64,000 nt of DNA from Chryseobacterium pennae (GCF_003385515.1 NZ_QNVT01000022.1:36544-100543), one strand, 5' to 3'; positions 52,709 to 63,263 are shown, counted from the stretch's first letter. The notes: a model not told the origin generated them from the letters alone. A program made the numbers and translations.

Positions 52709-54178
52709 TTATCTTTCAAGCGTAAAATTCGAAATCACTTTCGGACGTTCAGCCTCATTAGCTACTTTCCAGGATGTTCTGTACATCCATTCCGTCATTT
52801 TATACAGCTTTTTGTAGTTGATGTTTTCAGATTCATCCTGCGGAGTGTGGTATTGGTCATGCAGTACACTGGTGAAAAATACTGCCGGAATCCCAATTTT
52901 AGCATACGGAAGATGATCACTTCTGAAATAAAAATATTCAGCATGATTCGGAGAGTCCCAATCTTTTAAATACTTGAACTTTGTACTTTCATTATTGGCA
53001 TCTTCAGCCATTTTTACAAGCTCTTCAGAGTTTTTGTGAGGAGCGTTTCCTCCTAATAAAGCAGCCTCATTATTATCATTTCTTCCGATCATATCGCCGT
53101 TCAGTACGGCTACAATTTTCTCTTTCGGAACTACAGGATGGGCAGCATGCCATCTCGAACCTAATAAACCTCTTTCTTCAGCACCATGGAAGACAAACAG
53201 AATACTTCTTTTTCCCGGCTGCTTTTTATAAGCTCTTGCCATGGCCAGCATTGCAACACAGGTACTTGCATTATCGTCAGCACCGTTATAAATAGTATCG
53301 TTTTTTACAGGATGTCTGATTCCGTCGTGATCCTGATGCCCGCTCAGCAGAACATATTCGTTTTTAAGGACAGGGTCTGTCCCTTCAATTTTCCCAATGA
53401 TATTTACTGAAGGATATTTGTACGTTTCAGTCATCAGGTTAAGAGAAACTTTAGGATTGTTTTTTACCCAGCTGGCATTCTCTCTCTTGATCCAGAGAAC
53501 AGGGATGTTATTGGTGATTTTCTCTCTTAATCCTTCTACACCATAGCTGCCTCTGGTCATTTGAGGAAGTACTTCCACCCAGCTTTTTTCAGAAATATCA
53601 TCCGTAATGAAAATGATAGCTTTTGCTCCCAGTTCATTCGCTTTATTGTAATATTTTGTTCTTACAAATCCGGGATATCTTCTTACAAAAAGAGTCATCT
53701 CCTTATCAATGTTTTTATCAGAAGCATTGATAGCAAGAACTTTTCCTTTAAGGTTTAGCTTAGAAAGATCTTCGGGTTCTGTATTCCCGGCGTATACAAT
53801 TTCTGCATCTAACGAAGCATTTACAGGTTCTGCAACAAGGTAATCTTTCCACAATTGTAGCGAGGTATCTCCGATTTTCAGGGTGCTTTGCGGAGTCGTC
53901 TGATGTCTGTACATCTCAAAAAACTGGAAAAAAGTACTGTTGTCTCCTGCAGGTTTCATTCCGGTTTCTTTAGCTTTGTCAGCCAGCCACATAGATACTT
54001 TCAACTCATCCAGTGTTCCTGCTTCACGACCCCAGAACTGATCGGCGGCCATTTCATACATATCCTTTCTGAGATCCGTTTCTTTAATAGCTGATACCAG
54101 TGGCTTTTTGTAGCTCTGGGCGTTTCCGATACTGAAGACAAGAAGCCCCAGTAATGAAAAAATATAGTTCTTATTCAT
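52709..54178 (-). CDS. Exported M28-family peptidase
   Basis: The 489-residue protein has a signal peptide (about 1-20) and a PA-like insert before the catalytic domain. The catalytic domain has M28 zinc and catalytic residues: SGHQDHDG (His, Asp), NGADDNAS (Asp), HGAEERGLLGS (catalytic Glu-Glu), NGDMIGR (Asp) and DQYHTPQDE (His). It would cleave N-terminal residues from peptides outside the cytoplasm. A small gene follows 6 bp before its start. Confidence 0.85.
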   Translation of the reverse strand: MNKNYIFSLLGLLVFSIGNAQSYKKPLVSAIKETDLRKDMYEMAADQFWGREAGTLDELKVSMWLADKAKETGMKPAGDNSTFFQFFEMYRHQTTPQSTLKIGDTSLQLWKDYLVAEPVNASLDAEIVYAGNTEPEDLSKLNLKGKVLAINASDKNIDKEMTLFVRRYPGFVRTKYYNKANELGAKAIIFITDDISEKSWVEVLPQMTRGSYGVEGLREKITNNIPVLWIKRENASWVKNNPKVSLNLMTETYKYPSVNIIGKIEGTDPVLKNEYVLLSGHQDHDGIRHPVKNDTIYNGADDNASTCVAMLAMARAYKKQPGKRSILFVFHGAEERGLLGSRWHAAHPVVPKEKIVAVLNGDMIGRNDNNEAALLGGNAPHKNSEELVKMAEDANNESTKFKYLKDWDSPNHAEYFYFRSDHLPYAKIGIPAVFFTSVLHDQYHTPQDESENINYKKLYKMTEWMYRTSWKVANEAERPKVISNFTLER

Positions 54179-54184
54179 CAGCTT

Positions 54185-54421
54185 TTAATTTAAACTGTCA
54201 AGTTTGTCGGCAAACTGTTTTGAGAATTCTTTTCTGTCCTCTTCCAGTTTCTCTGCATCTGTAGGTAAAATATAGTTGAAAAGAATCTTGTCCTCGCTGT
54301 CTAAAAATATAATTTCTTTTTCATTTCCGTCAATCATCTGTGAGAAAATAACCCACATGGAAGTGTCTTTTAATTTTAATAATTCAAAAAAGGCTTCCGC
54401 TTTTATTTCTATTCTTTGCAT
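54185..54421 (-). CDS. Small acidic hypothetical protein
   Basis: This is a 78-residue cytoplasmic protein with many Glu, Asp and Lys. A central LDSEDKILFNYILPTD suggests a compact beta hairpin, and a helical Glu/Lys-rich C-terminus follows. No family was recognised. It lies between the peptidase and DUF5686 genes, on the same strand and with small gaps, so it is probably co-transcribed. Confidence 0.55.
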   Translation of the reverse strand: MQRIEIKAEAFFELLKLKDTSMWVIFSQMIDGNEKEIIFLDSEDKILFNYILPTDAEKLEEDRKEFSKQFADKLDSLN

Positions 54422-54449
54422 GTTAATGATATGTGTAATTTATTTTTGC

Positions 54450-56846
54450 TTAAAATTCCAGGAATTTTAATTTAAACTGAATGGCAAAATTCTGTTTGAA
54501 TTGTGGAGTAGCATAATAACCTACTCTGTAGAATAATCCCAGGTTGAAGTAGCTGGAGAGGAAGTTATTCCATTCCAATCCTACTTCCTGATACAGGTGA
54601 TCTAATTCTTTAAACCTGAACTGATGGTATTCCGGGTGTTTCATATCTCCAATCGTTCCGCGAAGTACAAAATCAAAACTGGAAACATTATGTCCGAAAC
54701 TCTTGAAATAGAAAGGCAGTTTGTGCGTGAAATAATACGCGACAAATTTATCATTATAGTATTTCCCCCCCTCCAATGTAGCAAATCCAAGGAATGAAGT
54801 AAGGTTAAAATTAAAATCTTTGCCAGGTGATGCCAGTCCGTTCATTGTGAAATTCTTCCAGATCGGAGCTTCTCCCAAAACCACTCCTCCGTACAGTCTG
54901 AAACCTGTTGTTCCGATGGCGGTCTTGAAATTATGTACAAAAAGCGCATCAAAACGGGAGTAATTGAAGCTTCCGCCTGCCATTTTGTAGCTTTGTTCAT
55001 AGTTAAAATACAGCTCCGGATATTTCTGATCGATCAGGGATTTTCCCTGAGGGGTCATAATATTGGTTGAATTAGGTGAATATTTTAAGGTAAACAACGT
55101 GTTGAAATTCTTAAAGGAAGCTCCGCTATCCCTGAACTGGTAATCAAACTGAGCTTCTTCAATGTTTCTTCTTACGGCTAAGGCAAGGGTGAGGCCATTG
55201 GTTACGTCATTCAGATAAGATAATGATGCTCCTTTGAAGTGGAAATACTTATCATTATTAAGATTATTTCCAAAATTCATCATTCTCATCTTAAAGTTCC
55301 AGAGTCTTCTGTAGAACTCACCTGAAGCGGTGACATCATCATAAAAATCAAATCTGAAAAAGGAGTTCTTTTCCAAAGTTGTTTTAATATCTATTCCCAT
55401 TCCGTATTTCCATCTTCGGTCTTTTACACCATATGCAAAATAATAATCCGGAGAGAAATAAGGGTTGAAGTTTTCATTGATCTTAGCTTTTAATCCCAAT
55501 CTGAATCCTTCGTACGAGTTAAAGTTTGCAATTTCATCTACGGCAAAATCTACGACACCTACTCTGATCTGCCCGTTAAGCAGCCCGGAAATGATCTGCG
55601 CTTTGCTGTCAATTTTATATTTTTTACCTAAACTGTCAACCGTTTTATAGGTATTATTCTCCCTTTCAGTAAGAGGCTCGGTTCTGTATCGGTCAAGAGA
55701 ATGCCCGTCAATGCTTTTTACATCAAAAGTATATCCTTTGAAGTCCTTGGCTTTTTCTTCAATGGGAGATTGAAAATCAAAATATTTTGAGGTAAGAAAA
55801 GCATAAGTTCCAAAGCTTTTTTTGTCCTTTTTGTCTGCATGTTCCTTATCGTCCATGGCCATTTTACCCATTTTAAGTTTGGTCTTTTCATGGGCAAGAA
55901 ACCATTTGTTGTTGTAGAAAATCCAGGTGCTGGTAATAATTCCGTCATTCTTGTTTTTACTGAAGTTTTCAATTTTTTTGATCCCGTAGGTTTCAGTATC
56001 TATGTAGATGGCTCCGGTATATTTTCTTTTTTTGTCAGGATTTTTATAATTGACCTCACGGAAGCGGATCACAAAGTTTTTTCTTCCGTCAAGTTCGATG
56101 GTATCAGAAAGGAAGTACCTGTAAAGCCCCCTGTTTTCAGGTTTTACCTGTTCAGGGACAATATCCCTGTTGCTTTGCTGAAGGGCAATCATTTCATAGA
56201 CCGGCTGTTTCAGTCCTGAAATCCTGTTATCTAGAATATTGATCTTTTCACCATATTTTTTAGAGTATAAAAACTCCTGTGCTCTTTCCCAGAGAAAGAG
56301 TTTGCTTTTCGCAAATATTTTCCTTGCATTGATGTTATTCAGTGAGTCTTTTTCCCTCTTTTTCTTGAAGAAATTTAAATCGTTAAAATACTGGTTAAAT
56401 TGAGAAAGACTGTCTTCATCAATGTCCAGAGAGATCTTTTCGTACGATTTATAAGCATAGGAGCCTAAGCTTTTAGGAGAATTCTCGTTGAATAGTTTGT
56501 TGACCTTTTTCAGGATTTCCAAAGCTCTCGGATCACTTTTATCTTCAATCACTACCATTTCAATATTGGTGGTCTTTGAAGATTTTTTATTTAGAGAAAC
56601 CTCCATACTGCTTTCTACAGTTGTGGTTTCTTTTTGGAAAGATTCAGCTTCAACCTCAATATTCTGGCATGCTGTTTTAAACTCCAAGACTCCCAGAGTA
56701 TTGGTATAGCCAAGAATGGTAGTACCACAGAAAACCTTGGCATTGGAGACTGGCTTTTGAGTGGAGCCGTCAACAACTTTAATTTTCAGCTGTGAATACC
56801 CCAGAAAGCATATCAGGAAAAATAATAACTGTAAACCCCTTTTCAT
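54450..56846 (-). CDS. DUF5686 outer-membrane protein with carboxypeptidase-regulatory-like N-domain
   Basis: The 798-residue protein has a signal peptide (about 1-19). A carboxypeptidase-D-regulatory-like Ig fold follows (about 20-90: IKVVDGSTQKPVSNAKVFC, LGYTNTLGVLEF). A large C-terminal part has the aromatic, alternating strands of a beta-barrel, ending in QFKLKFLEF with a terminal Phe typical of outer-membrane barrels. DUF5686 proteins are common in Bacteroidota. Their job is unknown. Confidence 0.8.
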   Translation of the reverse strand: MKRGLQLLFFLICFLGYSQLKIKVVDGSTQKPVSNAKVFCGTTILGYTNTLGVLEFKTACQNIEVEAESFQKETTTVESSMEVSLNKKSSKTTNIEMVVIEDKSDPRALEILKKVNKLFNENSPKSLGSYAYKSYEKISLDIDEDSLSQFNQYFNDLNFFKKKREKDSLNNINARKIFAKSKLFLWERAQEFLYSKKYGEKINILDNRISGLKQPVYEMIALQQSNRDIVPEQVKPENRGLYRYFLSDTIELDGRKNFVIRFREVNYKNPDKKRKYTGAIYIDTETYGIKKIENFSKNKNDGIITSTWIFYNNKWFLAHEKTKLKMGKMAMDDKEHADKKDKKSFGTYAFLTSKYFDFQSPIEEKAKDFKGYTFDVKSIDGHSLDRYRTEPLTERENNTYKTVDSLGKKYKIDSKAQIISGLLNGQIRVGVVDFAVDEIANFNSYEGFRLGLKAKINENFNPYFSPDYYFAYGVKDRRWKYGMGIDIKTTLEKNSFFRFDFYDDVTASGEFYRRLWNFKMRMMNFGNNLNNDKYFHFKGASLSYLNDVTNGLTLALAVRRNIEEAQFDYQFRDSGASFKNFNTLFTLKYSPNSTNIMTPQGKSLIDQKYPELYFNYEQSYKMAGGSFNYSRFDALFVHNFKTAIGTTGFRLYGGVVLGEAPIWKNFTMNGLASPGKDFNFNLTSFLGFATLEGGKYYNDKFVAYYFTHKLPFYFKSFGHNVSSFDFVLRGTIGDMKHPEYHQFRFKELDHLYQEVGLEWNNFLSSYFNLGLFYRVGYYATPQFKQNFAIQFKLKFLEF

Positions 56847-57011
56847 GTAAAAAAACTATGTCAAAAATAATGATATTTATTGTGGTAGAAAAGTTTTTAA
56901 CACAGTATAACATTGATTTAATCTAATATAAGGATGGATGTTTTCCTAAAACAGCTGATTAAAATTCTGACTTCAGATGGTGTTTCTGTATTTTTCGAGA
57001 ATTTCCAATAA

Positions 57012-57047
57012 AAAAACTCCCGAATTCTATCTGCTCAGGAGTTTTTA
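57012..57047 (-). terminator. Terminator after the cytochrome c peroxidase gene
   Basis: AAAAACTCC pairs with GGAGTTTTT around an 18-nt loop. On the minus strand it is followed by T residues, 24 bp past the peroxidase stop. Confidence 0.6.
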
Positions 57048-57070
57048 TCGTTTTTTGGAGGTTGGATTGT

Positions 57071-58885
57071 TTACCGATCATCTAAAGCCCTCATAAATTC
57101 AATAATATTATTTATTTCAGGTTCGGTCAGTTGCAGCGGAGCATCAGAAAGGGTCTGGTTTTCTACTTTAAATCCAAAACCTTTTCCACCGCCTTTATTA
57201 TAAAAGTTCATGACTTCTTTCAAAGTTTTATAACCTCCATTGTGCATGTAAGGTGCTGTTTTATTAATGTTTCTGAGGGTAGGAGTTTTGAAAGAATGCT
57301 GTAGTGAAGCCACCGTTTCATGAAATTTTCCTCTTCCCAGGTCATTGTCAAATGTTTTATTTTCTCCATTCGTAGCTGTTCCCAACACTTCCTGTTCTGT
57401 TTTTTTGAAAGTAGGGGGAACGGTACCATTGAACAAAGGAATGAAATGGCATATTGCACATTGAGCTTTTCCTACAAAAAGATTAAACCCTCGTTTCTGG
57501 TTTTCACTCATGGCCGATTTATTTCCCCGCATGTATTCATCAAAATTGGAATTGAATTTTGCTAAAGAACGTATATAACTAGCCAATACATTCTGAAGCT
57601 GCCACACCTCAGTTTTTTGTGAATGATAAATCTTTTTAAATGCAGCCTGATAATTTCTATCCTGGTTAATTTTGGCAAGAATAACATTTAAATCACCGTG
57701 CATTTCTTCTTTATTAGAGATAACATCTGAGCTTTGCCCTTCCAGATCATCTTTTCTCATATCCCAAAACTGACCATGCTGAAATCCGGCATAGTTGAGA
57801 GAAGGAGCATTCCTTGCAAGTTCTGAATTTTCAAGTGACATGGATTTCGCAAGGCCATCAGTAAATGCTTTTTCAGGAATGTGACAGGTTGCACAGCTGC
57901 GGTTGTTGTTATTTGATAAAATAGGGTCATTAAAAAGCTGATGTCCGAGAGTTGCTTTTTCTTCGGAAAAAGCATATTCTTTTCCTGGAGTGAAAGCATT
58001 AGGGTTGAAGGCATTTTTAGAGAAAAACGTAGCTGCATTTTTGTTTAAGGCAGTCGTAACTTCTACATCAGGGATTTTTTCCTGATTTTTAAAATCAAGC
58101 ATCAGATCGGTGATTTTATTGAGATGATCCGGTATAAAACTTATGTAATCGAATGTATTCTTGTCTGTATTTTTTTTCAGGACTTCGGTGGCAGCATTGA
58201 TTTCCGTTATAATACTTTTTAGAGCTTTGTCTTTTGATCTGTCAGTTGATATCTGCTCCAACGTTTCTTTAATACCTTCCAGGGAAGAAGGAATTTCCTT
58301 TAAAAATATTCCGGAAATGGGGGTGTCAAAACCTGAAATTCCCAGACTGGAAATTCTGAAAGCTTCCTGTCTCAAAGCATCAAAAACCTGATCTTTACTG
58401 ACGGTGATAACCTGGAAATTGGTTTTTATGGTATTGCTTTTATTGATGAGTTTGCTGAGCATCCTGTTTATCTCATCTTTATTTTCTTTCTGATACGGAT
58501 ACAGCATTTCTTCCAGAACCTGCAGTCCTTCAGGTTCTATTTCTGTGTGTTCATCCATTTCTATTTCAGGAAGCGCCGGCCCGTTAATAAATCTGGCAGA
58601 GTGGGGAAGAAGGTATTCTATGGCCCATTCCATTTTTTTGTAGGTCTTTCTGATACTCTCAAACTTCTTCTGGAGAAGTTTTTCATCAGAGTCTTTGGAA
58701 ACCAGGTTTTTCAGTTCATTGATCTGTTTTTCAAAATCAGTATTGATGGTTGTGATCCTGTTTTTTACAGAACCCAGATCTTCATATACCGGCTGCTGCT
58801 TTTCTCTTTTACAATATGAAAGGACAAAAAGAGCTGTTGCAGAATATAAAAGAAGAAGTATCGGATATTTTGAAAGTTTCTTCAT
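57071..58885 (-). CDS. Di-heme cytochrome c peroxidase (MauG/CCP type)
   Basis: The 604-residue protein has a lipoprotein-like signal (LFVLSYC). A 290-residue helical N-terminal domain follows that recalls imelysin. The C-terminal CCP/MauG domain has two heme c sites: SCATCH and QCAICH. It would reduce peroxide or oxidise a partner in the periplasm. The PhoX-like lipoprotein gene lies 63 bp upstream, on the same strand. The N-terminal domain is a tentative call. Confidence 0.78.
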   Translation of the reverse strand: MKKLSKYPILLLLYSATALFVLSYCKREKQQPVYEDLGSVKNRITTINTDFEKQINELKNLVSKDSDEKLLQKKFESIRKTYKKMEWAIEYLLPHSARFINGPALPEIEMDEHTEIEPEGLQVLEEMLYPYQKENKDEINRMLSKLINKSNTIKTNFQVITVSKDQVFDALRQEAFRISSLGISGFDTPISGIFLKEIPSSLEGIKETLEQISTDRSKDKALKSIITEINAATEVLKKNTDKNTFDYISFIPDHLNKITDLMLDFKNQEKIPDVEVTTALNKNAATFFSKNAFNPNAFTPGKEYAFSEEKATLGHQLFNDPILSNNNNRSCATCHIPEKAFTDGLAKSMSLENSELARNAPSLNYAGFQHGQFWDMRKDDLEGQSSDVISNKEEMHGDLNVILAKINQDRNYQAAFKKIYHSQKTEVWQLQNVLASYIRSLAKFNSNFDEYMRGNKSAMSENQKRGFNLFVGKAQCAICHFIPLFNGTVPPTFKKTEQEVLGTATNGENKTFDNDLGRGKFHETVASLQHSFKTPTLRNINKTAPYMHNGGYKTLKEVMNFYNKGGGKGFGFKVENQTLSDAPLQLTEPEINNIIEFMRALDDR

Positions 58886-58948
58886 AAGTATGAAAAAGTA
58901 TCAACAGTGATTTTCTGTTGATACTTTGATTAATAGGAGTAATTAAAA

Positions 58949-60427
58949 CTATTTTTCTACATTTCTGATAATTACAATCTGTCCACCTTCTTTGTTGGTG
59001 TTAACTCCAGAACCGTCAGGGTTTTTAAATTTATCCAACTGCCATGTGTGAGAGTGGATATTCACAGCAAATGTATTAGGAACTCCGATGATATCGGAAA
59101 TATCAACCATTGCTCCATATTCCCATGAACCATATTTCTGAAGGTCTCCGGATTGGTTGTAGGCTTTATTCCATGCCTCGTTACCTCTGCCATGTTTCAT
59201 ATTCAGCCATGGCTTATATTGTTTTGTAGCGATATTCAACTGCCAGATATGTGAATCATGGTTCGCTGCTTTGTAATAGGAATCTCCATCTTCCTGAATG
59301 TAAACATAGTTTTCAGTTACACATAAATTATCAGGATTGATCAGGTTATTTCCAGGGTTAGAATCTCCTTCCGCAACTACTTCCAGTTTTCCTGTCAACA
59401 TATTGCTGGAGTTAAGAACAAGCTTATAAACTCTTCCCCACATCGTTAATCCCGGTTTTGGATTTATACCATCAGAAGATTCTCCGGTAGCTGTAAAGTA
59501 GATCTCTCTTCCTTTTCCTGCTCCTTTTCTATAGTCCACATCTTCTACTCTTGAAAAACGGATCGCGTTATTGTCAATGTTTTTCTGATTGATCTGAGCT
59601 CCGGTAAGGTTTTTAGCGTTAGGAATCTCAACAAACTCTACGTCATAGTTGTTTCCTTTCGTCATATCCGTTTCAGTATAATTATTGTTGGTTCTTTTAA
59701 GAGCATACAGTTTACCGTTATCCAGATCTCCCTGAGTATTGGCAACATACATGATCAGCTGTCCTGCAGACTGGTGAGAAGAAGAATAAGACTGGTCTTC
59801 GCCAATCAGAATATAAGATTTTCCATTGGAAACATCCTTAGGAAGTGGAACGGCATTTTCCATAGAAGCTTTTCCTAAAGCCGGTTTTACTCTGGTTTTA
59901 TCCGATGCCTGAGATGCTGGTGCCAATGGATTCAGAGCATGAACCATACTTTCTTCACCAGATTCTCCGGCAGTAAGGAATGCACTGAAGCCATGAATTT
60001 CAGGGGTCGCTAGGGTCGCAGAACATAATCTTGTCATTCCTCCGGATCCATTTAAAATATATTCTCCTTTTACAGGTCTGAAAGTTTTATCCAGATATAC
60101 TCTTGATACAGACTGCTTGATCTCATGGTTGGTAATCATCAGGTAACCGTCTGAGTTAGGATCTTTCATGATTCCCATTCCATCAGGCTGTCCTCCGAAA
60201 ACAAAATCAGGAGAACCTGAAAGAACATCAGAACTGGAAATAAGTGTAGTAATATTTAAGTTTTCAAAACCCGTCATCCCATAAACAAAAGCGGACTCTT
60301 TAGAAAAATTTTCAATCTTGACCTTGTCATTGACAGGGTTGTTTTGATCCCCGTTGTTATCATCATTACAGCCTTGAAAAACAAGTGCTGCAAAGACTAG
60401 GGTTCCAATAGTTCTATTAATTTTCAT
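58949..60427 (-). CDS. PhoX-like (DUF839) lipoprotein phosphatase
   Basis: This 492-residue lipoprotein (lipobox VFQGC, Cys20) has the blade motifs of PhoX/DUF839 beta-propellers: GQPDGMGIM and YLMITNHE, VEDVDYRKGAGKGREIYFT and NLINPDNLCVTE. PhoX phosphatases carry Ca and Fe and release phosphate from esters outside the cell. Family-level substrates cannot be read here. It probably forms an operon with the di-heme peroxidase downstream. Confidence 0.65.
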   Translation of the reverse strand: MKINRTIGTLVFAALVFQGCNDDNNGDQNNPVNDKVKIENFSKESAFVYGMTGFENLNITTLISSSDVLSGSPDFVFGGQPDGMGIMKDPNSDGYLMITNHEIKQSVSRVYLDKTFRPVKGEYILNGSGGMTRLCSATLATPEIHGFSAFLTAGESGEESMVHALNPLAPASQASDKTRVKPALGKASMENAVPLPKDVSNGKSYILIGEDQSYSSSHQSAGQLIMYVANTQGDLDNGKLYALKRTNNNYTETDMTKGNNYDVEFVEIPNAKNLTGAQINQKNIDNNAIRFSRVEDVDYRKGAGKGREIYFTATGESSDGINPKPGLTMWGRVYKLVLNSSNMLTGKLEVVAEGDSNPGNNLINPDNLCVTENYVYIQEDGDSYYKAANHDSHIWQLNIATKQYKPWLNMKHGRGNEAWNKAYNQSGDLQKYGSWEYGAMVDISDIIGVPNTFAVNIHSHTWQLDKFKNPDGSGVNTNKEGGQIVIIRNVEK

Positions 60428-60565
60428 AATTGATTTTTTTGAATTTCGATTATGACAAAACTAAGTACATAGTGTTAATTAGATTTTACGGGGAGAAAAC
60501 AATTAGTTTAAGATTAGGTGACAGTTTGTTAAGGAATGGTCAATAATTAGAACGGTTATAAATAA

Positions 60566-60597
60566 AAAACTCCTGAATTAAGCAATTCAGGAGTTTT
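60566..60597 (-). terminator. Terminator after alaS
   Basis: A perfect 14-bp stem (60566-60579 with 60584-60597) with a 4-nt loop is built from AAAACTCCTGAATT and its complement. It lies 20 bp past the alaS stop. Minus-strand transcription would end in T residues. Confidence 0.85.
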
Positions 60598-60616
60598 CAA
60601 TATGTTGAAATATTTT

Positions 60617-63220
60617 TTAAATATTCAAAGCTTTCTGATAAGCATTTTCCAATCCATCAAGGTTTTTACCTCCAGCTGTTGCGAAGCCAGGATTTCCACC
60701 TCCACCACCTTGGATTTCTTTCGCAAGATCTTTTACAATAGCTCCTGCCTGATAATCTGCTGCCAGATCATCAGAAACTCCTACCGTGATCATTGGTTTA
60801 CCATCCGCATCAGAAAGAATGATCGTTACCGAACTTGGAATCTCTTTTTTCAACTGGAATACGATATCTTTAACAGAACCGGCATCCAAAGAAGTCTTTT
60901 TCACTAATAACTGCTTGTTCCCTTTCTGCTCATAGGCATTTTTCCAATCACCAATTTCTCCTTTTGCTTTTTCCTTTTTAAAAGCTTCTACTTCAGCTTT
61001 TAATGAAGTGTTTTCCTCGATTAATTTTTCGATAGATCTTACAACATCTTTAGACTTAAGTAATTGAGAAAGCTCAATAATCTGTTTTTCGAGACTTTTG
61101 AAATATTCTTCTGATTTGTCTCCTGAAATTGCTTCAATTCTTCTGATCCCTGCTGCTGCAGAACCTTCAGAAGTAATTTTGAAGTGACCGATTTCGCTGG
61201 TATTTTTTACGTGAGTCCCACCGCAAAGTTCCTTAGAACTTCCGAATTGGATCATTCTCACACTGTCACCATATTTTTCGCCAAACAAAGCCATTGCTCC
61301 TTTTTCCAAAGCTTCCTTAATCGGGATGCTCCTGAATTCCTGTAATGCAATACTTTCTTTGATTTTGTGGTTTACTTTTTCTTCAATTAAAGCGATTTCT
61401 TCTTCAGTCATTTTATTAAAGTGAGAGAAGTCGAAACGAAGATAGTCAGGACCTACGTAAGAACCTTTTTGCTCTACATGAGTTCCCAGAACATCTCTTA
61501 ATGCCTCATGTAAAAGGTGAGTTACAGAGTGGTTACCCTGAGAGTTCTTTCTATCTGTTGCATTTACTTTGGCGTAGAAAACAGCACCTGCATCTTTTGG
61601 AAGACCGTTGATTAAAGAAACGATCAGACCATTTTCTTTTTTAGTTTCCAGTACTTCGAAGCTTTCAGTTGCGTTCTCTAGAACACCTTTATCTCCAACC
61701 TGTCCACCTCCTTCAGGATAGAATGGAGAGCTGCTTAATACCACCTGATAAAATTCTCCGTCCTTATTTTCTACCTTTCTGTATCTTGTTATATATGTTT
61801 CAGATTCAATCTGGTCGTACCCAACAAAATTTTCATCTCTTTCTTCTAAAGTAACCCAGTCATACACTTTCTGAGCAGAATCCGCTTTTGAACGAAGCTT
61901 TTGTTTCTCCATTTCAGCTTCGAATCCTTTTTCATCAATGGTTAATCCTTTTTCTTCAGCAATAATTCTTGTTAAGTCATCAGGGAAACCGTAAGTATCA
62001 TATAATTCGAAAACCTCTTCGCTTGGTAATACTTTTAGATTATTAGCAAGCGTTTGTTGAATTAGTTTATCAACTCTGATCAGACCATTTTCAATAGTTT
62101 TTAAGAATGAATCTTCTTCACTTTTGATAACTTCTGTTACCAAAGTTCCTTGCTTTTCAAGCTCAGGGAAGAAAGCCCCCATTTGTTCCTGAAGAACAGC
62201 AACCAATTTGTAAAGGAAAGGTTCTTTCATATCTAAGAATCGATAAGAATAAGAAATTCCTCTTCTCAAAATTCTTCTGATAACATAGCCAGCTCCTCCG
62301 TTTGAAGGCAATTGTCCGTCTGCAATCGCAAAAGAGACAGCTCTGATGTGATCAACAACTACACGAATTGCAATATCCTTTTCATCTTCTAAAATTCCTG
62401 TATATTTTTTTCCTGAAAGTTCTTCAACCTTCGCAATGAGCGGAGTGAAAACATCAGTGTCATAGTTGGAAGATTTCCCTTGAAGCGCCATACAAAGACG
62501 CTCAAAGCCCATTCCTGTATCTACATGTTGAGCAGGTAATTTTTCCAGAGAACCATCTGCTTTTCTGTTAAATTCCATGAAAACGAGATTCCAGACTTCC
62601 ACCACTTGAGGGTGATCGTTGTTCACCAGTTCCAAACCAGAAACTTTAGCTTTTTCTTCCGGAGTTCTTAAATCGATATGGATTTCCGAACAAGGTCCAC
62701 AAGGTCCGCTTGCACCCATTTCCCAGAAGTTGTCTTTCTTATTTCCGTTGATGATTCTATCCTCTGCAATGTGAGATTTCCAGAAATCATAAGCATCCTG
62801 GTCTCTGTTAAGGCTTTCGGATGCATCTCCTTCAAAAACCGTTACATATAAATTCTCTTTTGGTATTCCGTATACTTCAGTCAGTAATTCCCAGGCAAAA
62901 GCAATAGCCTCCTTTTTGAAGTAATCCCCGAAAGACCAGTTCCCCAACATTTCAAACATGGTGTGGTGGTAAGTATCTCTACCTACATCATCCAAATCAT
63001 TGTGTTTTCCTGAAACTCTTAAACACTTCTGTGTATCGGCAATTCTTGGGGCCGTAGGGGTTTTGTAGCCAAGGAAAAAATCCTTGAACTGCGTCATTCC
63101 TGAGTTGGAAAACATAAGGGTAGGGTCGTCTTTCAGCACAATAGGAGCTGAAGGAACGATAAGGTGCTCCTTACTTTTAAAATAGTCTAAAAATTTTTGA
63201 CGTATCTCTTGTGATGTCAT
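60617..63220 (-). CDS. alaS: Alanine--tRNA ligase
   Basis: This is an 867-residue alanyl-tRNA synthetase of normal length. The N-terminal class II core has TLMFSNSGMTQFKD and GRDTYHHTMFEMLGNWSFGDYFK. The editing domain has the HSVTHLLHEAL motif and the later LCGGTH zinc site. A C-terminal coiled-coil/C-Ala region ends the chain (GGGGNPGFATAGG). A minus-strand TAAATTTG box lies 44 bp before the ATG. Confidence 0.97.
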   Translation of the reverse strand: MTSQEIRQKFLDYFKSKEHLIVPSAPIVLKDDPTLMFSNSGMTQFKDFFLGYKTPTAPRIADTQKCLRVSGKHNDLDDVGRDTYHHTMFEMLGNWSFGDYFKKEAIAFAWELLTEVYGIPKENLYVTVFEGDASESLNRDQDAYDFWKSHIAEDRIINGNKKDNFWEMGASGPCGPCSEIHIDLRTPEEKAKVSGLELVNNDHPQVVEVWNLVFMEFNRKADGSLEKLPAQHVDTGMGFERLCMALQGKSSNYDTDVFTPLIAKVEELSGKKYTGILEDEKDIAIRVVVDHIRAVSFAIADGQLPSNGGAGYVIRRILRRGISYSYRFLDMKEPFLYKLVAVLQEQMGAFFPELEKQGTLVTEVIKSEEDSFLKTIENGLIRVDKLIQQTLANNLKVLPSEEVFELYDTYGFPDDLTRIIAEEKGLTIDEKGFEAEMEKQKLRSKADSAQKVYDWVTLEERDENFVGYDQIESETYITRYRKVENKDGEFYQVVLSSSPFYPEGGGQVGDKGVLENATESFEVLETKKENGLIVSLINGLPKDAGAVFYAKVNATDRKNSQGNHSVTHLLHEALRDVLGTHVEQKGSYVGPDYLRFDFSHFNKMTEEEIALIEEKVNHKIKESIALQEFRSIPIKEALEKGAMALFGEKYGDSVRMIQFGSSKELCGGTHVKNTSEIGHFKITSEGSAAAGIRRIEAISGDKSEEYFKSLEKQIIELSQLLKSKDVVRSIEKLIEENTSLKAEVEAFKKEKAKGEIGDWKNAYEQKGNKQLLVKKTSLDAGSVKDIVFQLKKEIPSSVTIILSDADGKPMITVGVSDDLAADYQAGAIVKDLAKEIQGGGGGNPGFATAGGKNLDGLENAYQKALNI

Positions 63221-63263
63221 AGTATTGCTTTTGCTTTTTTTAATATCAAATTTTGATAAGATG

